Assembly (NCBI GenBank): GCA_002408185.1
Contig: DHQV01000055.1
Location: 179,102 to 188,567, forward strand
Length of the DNA stretch: 9,466 nt
Reading direction: 5' to 3'
Source of the DNA: Deltaproteobacteria bacterium UBA5329
GTDB taxonomy: Bacteria > Desulfobacterota > Syntrophorhabdia > Syntrophorhabdales > Syntrophorhabdaceae
Part shown: positions 5,500 through 9,466 of the stretch, piece after piece
How the letters are laid out: every line of letters starts with the position of its first letter
Numbering within the stretch: position 1 is the stretch's first letter
Notes under the pieces: generated by a model
Databases searched by the model: none
What the model was told of the DNA's origin: nothing
Seen by the model: the letters and a program-made list of their open reading frames with translations, nothing else
Made by a program: the position numbers and the translations under genes

Positions 5500-6760
5500 C
5501 GTCGTCCTCAAATTGGAACAGCTTCTTCAGCGTGTCAAATACCGCAGGGTCTTGATTGTTTTTCAAAAGGGCCAGGTATGGGTGAACAAGCTTGTTTACG
5601 ATCGAGCGCGTCATCGCATCTATCGTGTCCGCAAGCTCTGGGTCCTTGTTTGCGAGCCTGGCCATCGTTTTCTTGATCTCACCGCTCCTGATACTGTCGG
5701 CAGTTGCCATGATATGACCGATAAGCGGGTTGATATCTATCTTTTCAAGCAAATCCGAAAATTTTGTCGCTTCCTCTTCTATGATAACGTGGGCCTTTTC
5801 AGACTCCTTGACGCGGTTCGAGAGATGTCTTTGAGACAATTCCTTGAGGTCATCGATATCATAGAGGTAGACGTTGTCCATATCGTTCACAGCTGGGTCG
5901 ACGTCACGAGGAACGGCTATGTCTATGAAAAACAGGGGGCGGTTCTTCCGTTTTTTCATTGCCATGTGGAGCATATCCAGGCCAATGAGAGGCGCGTCGG
6001 AGCCGGTGGACGTCAGGACCACGTCAACCACCGTGAGGAGCTCGAATAATGCTTCAAAGGGCCGTGCCTCTCCGATGATCTCGTCGGCAAGCTTATGGGC
6101 CTTCTGATAGGTCCTGTTCGTGATGAAGATATCCGACAGCCCCTCTTTTTGAAAGTACTTCAGGGCTGTCTCGCACATTTCGCCCGCACCGACAACAAGG
6201 ATTTTCTTTCCGTCGAGATTTCCGAAAATGCGCCTGGCGAGCTCGACCGCCATCGAACTGATAGACAGCGGGTTATATCCTATCCTCGTCTCTGACCGTA
6301 TGCGTTTTGCAACGTTAAAGGACTTATGGAAAGTTTTGTTGAGGAAAAATCCGGTCGTTCTCGCCGATGCTGCGATGCGATAGGCTTCTTTTACCTGCCC
6401 GAATATTTCGGGTTCGCCTATGACCATCGAGTCTAGGCCCGATGCTACGAGAAAAAGATGGCGAAAGGCCTCTTCGTCCGTAAAGATGTACATGTAGCGG
6501 TCAAACCAGTCGTCCTTTGCTGCGACGGCATCCGCGAGTACACGACGGACCTTCCGGACCATTTCGTCGTTGTCATCTCCACAATAATATATTTCGGTCC
6601 TGTTGCACGTGGAGATGACGACTGCCTCGTTTATCCCTTCCCGCTTTATTTTAGCGAGGAGTTCAGGGATCGACCCTTCCTTTATATACAATTTTTCCCT
6701 GATCTCGAGCGGGGCCGTATTGTGGTTGAGTCCTATTATACCGATAGCCTGTCTTTTCAT
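5462..6760 (-). CDS. hemA: Glutamyl-tRNA reductase
   Basis: This is a 432-residue enzyme, the usual length for this family. It reduces glutamyl-tRNA with NADPH to glutamate-1-semialdehyde, the first committed step of C5-pathway tetrapyrrole synthesis. The start is MKRQAIGIIGLNHNTAPLEI. The catalytic cysteine C52 lies in STCNRTEIY. GLDSMVIGEPEIFGQVKEAY and FHKSFNVAKRIRSET follow. The NADPH fold has VVGAGEMCETALKYF, and FIDIAVPRDVDP precedes the C-terminal dimerisation helices. The frame is open for 37 more codons upstream, but those lie within the preceding gene and match no family sequence. The ATG at 6760 is 2 nt after that gene's TAG and has no clear ribosome site, so translation probably depends on coupling. 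The last residues are acidic (EDDDENEMDSGDE). Confidence 0.97.
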   Translation of the reverse strand: MKRQAIGIIGLNHNTAPLEIREKLYIKEGSIPELLAKIKREGINEAVVISTCNRTEIYYCGDDNDEMVRKVRRVLADAVAAKDDWFDRYMYIFTDEEAFRHLFLVASGLDSMVIGEPEIFGQVKEAYRIAASARTTGFFLNKTFHKSFNVAKRIRSETRIGYNPLSISSMAVELARRIFGNLDGKKILVVGAGEMCETALKYFQKEGLSDIFITNRTYQKAHKLADEIIGEARPFEALFELLTVVDVVLTSTGSDAPLIGLDMLHMAMKKRKNRPLFFIDIAVPRDVDPAVNDMDNVYLYDIDDLKELSQRHLSNRVKESEKAHVIIEEEATKFSDLLEKIDINPLIGHIMATADSIRSGEIKKTMARLANKDPELADTIDAMTRSIVNKLVHPYLALLKNNQDPAVFDTLKKLFQFEDDDENEMDSGDERV

Positions 6761-6762
6761 GT

Positions 6763-7578
6763 CTATATGTACGTGTGGCTGCCCTTCAACAGAAAATTCA
6801 CACCGAGGAAAGTGAAAACGATCAGCAAAAACCCGAGGATCATCATATACGCCGTTCGCTTTCCCCTCCATCCGAGGGCAAGCCTGTTATGGAACAGGAT
6901 CGCATATACGATCCAGGTTATAAGCGACCATGTTTCCTTGGGATCCCATTTCCAGTACGAGCCCCAGGCAAAGCCCGCCCAGATCGAACCCGTTATGATG
7001 CCCGCGGTCAAGAACGGGAAGCCGAGCGACATGCACCTGTAATTGATCCTGTCGAGGGTGGAAAGGGAAGGAAACTTTTCCGAAAAGAAGAACGATCTCT
7101 TTTTCTTGATCTCTTTTTCAACGACAAGATAAAGAAGAGAGACGATAAAACCGACTATGAAGATGCTGTTGCCTATGAAGGAAAGGATGGTATGGATTGG
7201 GAGCCACACGCTCCTCAGGGCCGGGACAAGGGGCTTTATCTCGTACGGGAAATTAAGGGACATGATAACGACCAGGCTGACGAGCGGCGCGATTATGCAC
7301 CCGATCATGTGGACACGATAGATGCGCCGGATGTAAATAAAAAAACCGGCAATGCACAGGGAAAGAAAGGACAGTGATTCGTAAATGTTGGTTATCGGTG
7401 TATATCCTGCTTCAAAATACCGGGCCACAACGCTGGCAAAATGGACCACAAAACCTGTCGCAATGCTGTAATATCCCGGTTTTTCCAGAAAGGTCTTGTT
7501 GAGTGCCAGGCTCAGGGCATATATGAACGTGGATACGAGGTAGAAGCCGAGGGCGGTATAAACGAGATATATGTTCAT
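6763..7578 (-). CDS. ccsA: CcsA/HemX-like haem-handling membrane protein (cytochrome c assembly family)
   Basis: This is a 271-residue integral membrane protein with about eight hydrophobic segments (roughly 5-24, 38-54, 67-84, 92-108, 133-152, 187-205, 218-232 and 243-263). The tryptophan-rich haem-binding motif is present as WAGFAWGSYWKWDPKETW (200-217). Histidines H46, H129 and H230 lie near membrane segments, as haem ligands do in the family. CcsA/ResC proteins export haem and attach it to apocytochrome c with a CcsB/ResB partner, which is absent here. Members lying directly before hemA are often called HemX and can lower HemA levels in Bacillus, so that role is also possible. Its ATG overlaps the stop of the preceding gene (ATGA), and its TAG is 2 nt before hemA. 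Confidence 0.92.
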   Translation of the reverse strand: MNIYLVYTALGFYLVSTFIYALSLALNKTFLEKPGYYSIATGFVVHFASVVARYFEAGYTPITNIYESLSFLSLCIAGFFIYIRRIYRVHMIGCIIAPLVSLVVIMSLNFPYEIKPLVPALRSVWLPIHTILSFIGNSIFIVGFIVSLLYLVVEKEIKKKRSFFFSEKFPSLSTLDRINYRCMSLGFPFLTAGIITGSIWAGFAWGSYWKWDPKETWSLITWIVYAILFHNRLALGWRGKRTAYMMILGFLLIVFTFLGVNFLLKGSHTYI

Positions 7579-8234
7579 GGTATCTGGCTGTCGACGATCT
7601 TCTTCATGCCCGTTATACCGTTGCTGACCACATCTTCCATTTCCATGGCGCTGACAAGTTTCATTATATCCCGGCGCACCGTCCTGTCCGGCACGTTTTT
7701 GAGAAGATACTGGCGTATTGCGCCGGTTATCCGGATATACGTGATGTAATCTTTGGTAATGATCTTTTCGATAGCCTGCCGGATCTTCTTTGACGCCATG
7801 GGAACGCGTCCCGATGTAGATATCGCTATTGTTGCATCACCTTTTTTTATTATAGACGGGACGATGAAATCACATTCCTCGGGTTTGTCGACAACATTTA
7901 CGGGTATTCTTTGTGTGGCGGCGTTTTCCCGCACAAGCCGGTTGGTCTCCCGGTCGTCGGTGCATGCGAAAATAATGGCGGCGTTTTTGTGATCGCCCGA
8001 TCTGTATTTACGCAGGATAAGGTCGATCCTGCCGGTATCGGCAAGACGAATCAATTTCTTTGTCGCTTTGGGGCTGATTACGCGGACAGAGGCGTCGAAT
8101 TTGAGAAGCATCGCGGCTTTCCGCTCGGCTACGGTACCGCCTCCGATTATCAGGCATTCTTTTCCGGTAATATCTAGGAAAAGCGGGTAGTAATGGCGCC
8201 GGTCAGTATCTGATCTCAAATCTCGGGAACCCAC
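7575..8234 (-). CDS. Precorrin-2 dehydrogenase/sirohydrochlorin ferrochelatase-like protein (Met8/CysG-N family)
   Basis: The predicted protein has 219 residues from the start chosen. The NAD-binding half opens with YYPLFLDITGKECLIIGGGTVAERKAA (GGGTVA at 31-36). VNVVDKPEECDFIVPSIIKKGD (112-133) carries the conserved aspartate D116. AISTSGRVPMASKKIRQAIE follows, and then a helical C-terminal domain. The family oxidises precorrin-2 to sirohydrochlorin with NAD, and some members also insert iron to give siroheme. The SAM methyltransferase half of full CysG is absent. The start is uncertain. I use the GTG at 8234 with GAAGA 8 nt upstream; GTG 8264, ATG 8258 and TTG 8219 are in frame, and family homology begins only at YYPLFL. 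It overlaps the end of the acylphosphatase gene, and its stop overlaps the ccsA start by 4 nt. Confidence 0.93.
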   Translation of the reverse strand: MGSRDLRSDTDRRHYYPLFLDITGKECLIIGGGTVAERKAAMLLKFDASVRVISPKATKKLIRLADTGRIDLILRKYRSGDHKNAAIIFACTDDRETNRLVRENAATQRIPVNVVDKPEECDFIVPSIIKKGDATIAISTSGRVPMASKKIRQAIEKIITKDYITYIRITGAIRQYLLKNVPDRTVRRDIMKLVSAMEMEDVVSNGITGMKKIVDSQIP

Positions 8235-8478
8235 CTGTATATTCTTCAAAAGACACATCGGCACGTTCGACGAAGGCCCCGGATGGGCCGGTGTGCGACC
8301 AGTGAACCAGCCTATCGACCGCTTCCTTTTCGCCTTCGCAAACGATCTCGACAGTTCCGTCGGGACGGTTCTTTACCCACCCCGTGACACCGAGGCCTGA
8401 TGCCTCCTGCTGGGTCCGATAGCGAAAGAAGACTCCCTGGACTATACCGTGAACTATTACATGCGCCCTTGTTTTCAT
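8203..8478 (-). CDS. acyP: Acylphosphatase
   Basis: This is a 91-residue protein, normal for the family, which hydrolyses acyl-phosphate bonds in small molecules in the cytoplasm. The signature VHGIVQGVFFRYRTQQEA (9-26) contains catalytic R19. GWVKNRPDGTVEIVCEG (33-49) contains catalytic N37. The C-terminal strand FEEYTGGFPRFEIRY is also typical. It is the first gene of the minus-strand tetrapyrrole operon, and its end overlaps the next gene. No biochemical link between acylphosphatase and tetrapyrroles is known to me, so the pairing may simply reflect shared transcription. The ribosome site is weak (AAGA directly before the ATG, AGGG about 12 nt away). Confidence 0.95.
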   Translation of the reverse strand: MKTRAHVIVHGIVQGVFFRYRTQQEASGLGVTGWVKNRPDGTVEIVCEGEKEAVDRLVHWSHTGPSGAFVERADVSFEEYTGGFPRFEIRY

Positions 8479-8521
8479 TCTTGTGAAAACCCTGTTATAT
8501 CAAAGTTCTGCCAACGCCCGA

Positions 8522-8565
8522 CCATTAATATTCTTATTGTTGGTAAAGGGTTTTTGTATTATACT
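8522..8565 (+). promoter_or_regulatory. Candidate promoter of the activase gene with operator-like dyad
   Basis: TTGTTG (8537-8542) and TATACT (8560-8565) are 17 bp apart, which would start transcription near 8572 and leave a leader of about 50 nt. An interrupted dyad at 8522-8543, CCA-n2-AATA-n4-TATT-n2-TGG, overlaps the -35. That is where a repressor or regulator of the activase or of the divergent operon could bind. Confidence 0.4.
8558..8563 (-). promoter_or_regulatory. Candidate -10 box for the acylphosphatase-tetrapyrrole operon
   Basis: The minus strand reads a perfect TATAAT here, 80 nt before the acylphosphatase ATG. It overlaps the -10 of the plus-strand activase promoter, so the two would compete. 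The -35 is poor (TTTTAT at 17 bp), so support is limited. Confidence 0.3.
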
Positions 8566-8621
8566 TATCACAACATTCACATAAAATCCAGCCGCGATAA
8601 TTATTGAGGGGATAGAACGAT

Positions 8622-9466
8622 ATGTTTAGACTGGGTATAGACATTGGTTCTGTGAGCATCAGCACAGCAATCCTGAATGAGAATGGAACGATCGTAAAAT
8701 CAGAGTATATCCGGCACAAGGGGAAACCGTATGTCGTTGCGAAAGAGGCGATCGAACGGGCGATCAGCGGGTATGAGATAGAATTTATCGCAACAACGGG
8801 CACAGGTGCCAAAATATTCGCCTCGCTCATAGGGGCCCCTTTCGTAAATGAGATCGTGGCGGTATCGAGGGCAATGGGGCGCTTGCACCCTGCAACGGGA
8901 AGCATCATCGATATCGGCGGAGAGGATTCGAAGCTGATCATATTTGAACACACCGGGAAAGGGAATGCCCCGCTTCGGGTAAAGGATTTCTCGATGAATG
9001 CTCTGTGTGCCGCCGGTACCGGGTCTTTCCTGGAACAACAGGCCTCCAGGCTCCGATTCACGATCGAGGAATTTAGCGAGGTTGCACTGAAAGCGGCCAA
9101 TATACCGCGAATAGCGGGAAGATGCACCGTTTTTGCAAAATCCGACATGATCCACCTTCAACAGATAGCAACCCCCGATTATGAGATCGTGGCAGGATTA
9201 TGCTACGCGCTCGCGCGGAATTTCAAGGGCAATATCAGTAAGGGGAAGGAGATCAAGACCCCTGTCGCCTTCATTGGAGGCGTGGCCGCCAATTCGGGGA
9301 TGAGGAAGGCCATCAAGGATGTCTTTGGATTAACCGACCAAACGTTCTTTGTCCCCGAAAATTACACCTCGGTCGGGGCTGCCGGTGCAGTGTTCGCCGT
9401 TATCGAAGACCCTGCGCTCAGGACGCCCTTTGCCGGACTCGACAAGCTTGCCGCTTACCTCCATGA
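8622..9466 (+). CDS. 4Fe-4S ATPase activator of 2-hydroxyacyl-CoA dehydratase/benzoyl-CoA reductase (BadF/BcrA/HgdC family), partial
   Basis: The gene is open from the ATG to the window end, giving 281 residues. This is an ASKHA-fold ATPase. Phosphate 1 is LGIDIGSVSIS (4-14), phosphate 2 is IIDIGGEDSKL (95-105) and the adenosine motif is FIGGVAANSGM (217-227). The two cysteines that bridge one 4Fe-4S cluster across the dimer are C129 (NALCAAGTGSFLEQQ) and C168 (GRCTVFAKSDMIHLQQ). Such proteins use ATP to drive one low-potential electron into a dehydratase or dearomatising reductase. A stand-alone activase is about 260-270 residues. This frame continues past that length, so it may be the first module of the long multidomain activases seen in anaerobes. 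GAGGGGAT at 8605-8612 is the ribosome site. Confidence 0.94.
   Translation, partial: MFRLGIDIGSVSISTAILNENGTIVKSEYIRHKGKPYVVAKEAIERAISGYEIEFIATTGTGAKIFASLIGAPFVNEIVAVSRAMGRLHPATGSIIDIGGEDSKLIIFEHTGKGNAPLRVKDFSMNALCAAGTGSFLEQQASRLRFTIEEFSEVALKAANIPRIAGRCTVFAKSDMIHLQQIATPDYEIVAGLCYALARNFKGNISKGKEIKTPVAFIGGVAANSGMRKAIKDVFGLTDQTFFVPENYTSVGAAGAVFAVIEDPALRTPFAGLDKLAAYLH

Noticed and set aside
5000..6049. Long open frame (349 codons) on the plus strand
   Set aside because: It lies opposite hemC and hemA, whose motifs are complete, and its translation shows no recognisable domain. It is a codon-bias shadow.
8534..9148. Open frame of 204 codons on the minus strand
   Set aside because: It is antisense to the activase gene and covers the divergent promoter region. 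Its composition is that of reverse-complemented coding sequence.
1..9466. tRNA, rRNA, insertion sequences or prophage genes
   Set aside because: No cloverleaf with a matching CCA end, no rRNA-like stretch and no transposase or integrase motif was recognised on either strand by eye.

Overview
The window reads as an ordinary chromosomal segment of an anaerobic bacterium, most likely a deltaproteobacterium (Desulfobacterota) of syntrophic or fermentative habit. This is an inference from gene content: an archerase-type activator of 2-hydroxyacyl-CoA dehydratases or benzoyl-CoA reductases, an FdhD formate dehydrogenase maturation factor, and a siroheme / cytochrome c / haem gene cluster ordered as in that group. 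No single residue or base proves the taxon. Nothing points to a phage, plasmid or defence island.

Left part (1-2933). A secreted or membrane-anchored cyclophilin-type prolyl isomerase runs off the left edge on the minus strand. Upstream of it, also on the minus strand, lies a one-TM coiled-coil protein with its own intrinsic terminator. Divergent from these is a tight plus-strand trio: an HNH endonuclease, a HIT-family nucleotide hydrolase/phosphorylase and a nucleoside phosphorylase-like protein. The first pair is separated by 1 nt and the second pair overlaps, so the three are probably co-transcribed. Two of the three act on nucleotides.

Middle (2934-4608). A spacer with two short perfect palindromes and degenerate heptamer repeats leads to fdhD. 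A well-formed promoter, an HU-type DNA-binding protein gene and a strong bidirectional terminator follow. The 220-nt spacer between this terminator and hemC holds a compact nested inverted-repeat element whose inner arms match the integron attC core consensus. It is the most unusual non-coding object in the window.

Right part (4609-8478, minus strand). Transcription order is acylphosphatase, precorrin-2 dehydrogenase/ferrochelatase-like protein, CcsA/HemX-like membrane protein, hemA, hemC. Every junction overlaps or is 2 nt apart, so this is one operon. HemA opens the tetrapyrrole pathway, HemC builds the linear tetrapyrrole, the Met8/CysG-N protein makes sirohydrochlorin/siroheme, and the CcsA-like protein handles haem for c-type cytochromes or tunes HemA.

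Right edge (8479-9466). A 143-nt divergent promoter region with an operator-like dyad separates the operon from a plus-strand 4Fe-4S activase gene that is cut by the window end.

I found no convincing new multi-gene system. The items most worth checking are the attC-like inverted-repeat element, the heptamer repeats in two spacers, and the dyads placed on putative promoters. All calls were made by reading the sequence, without database search.
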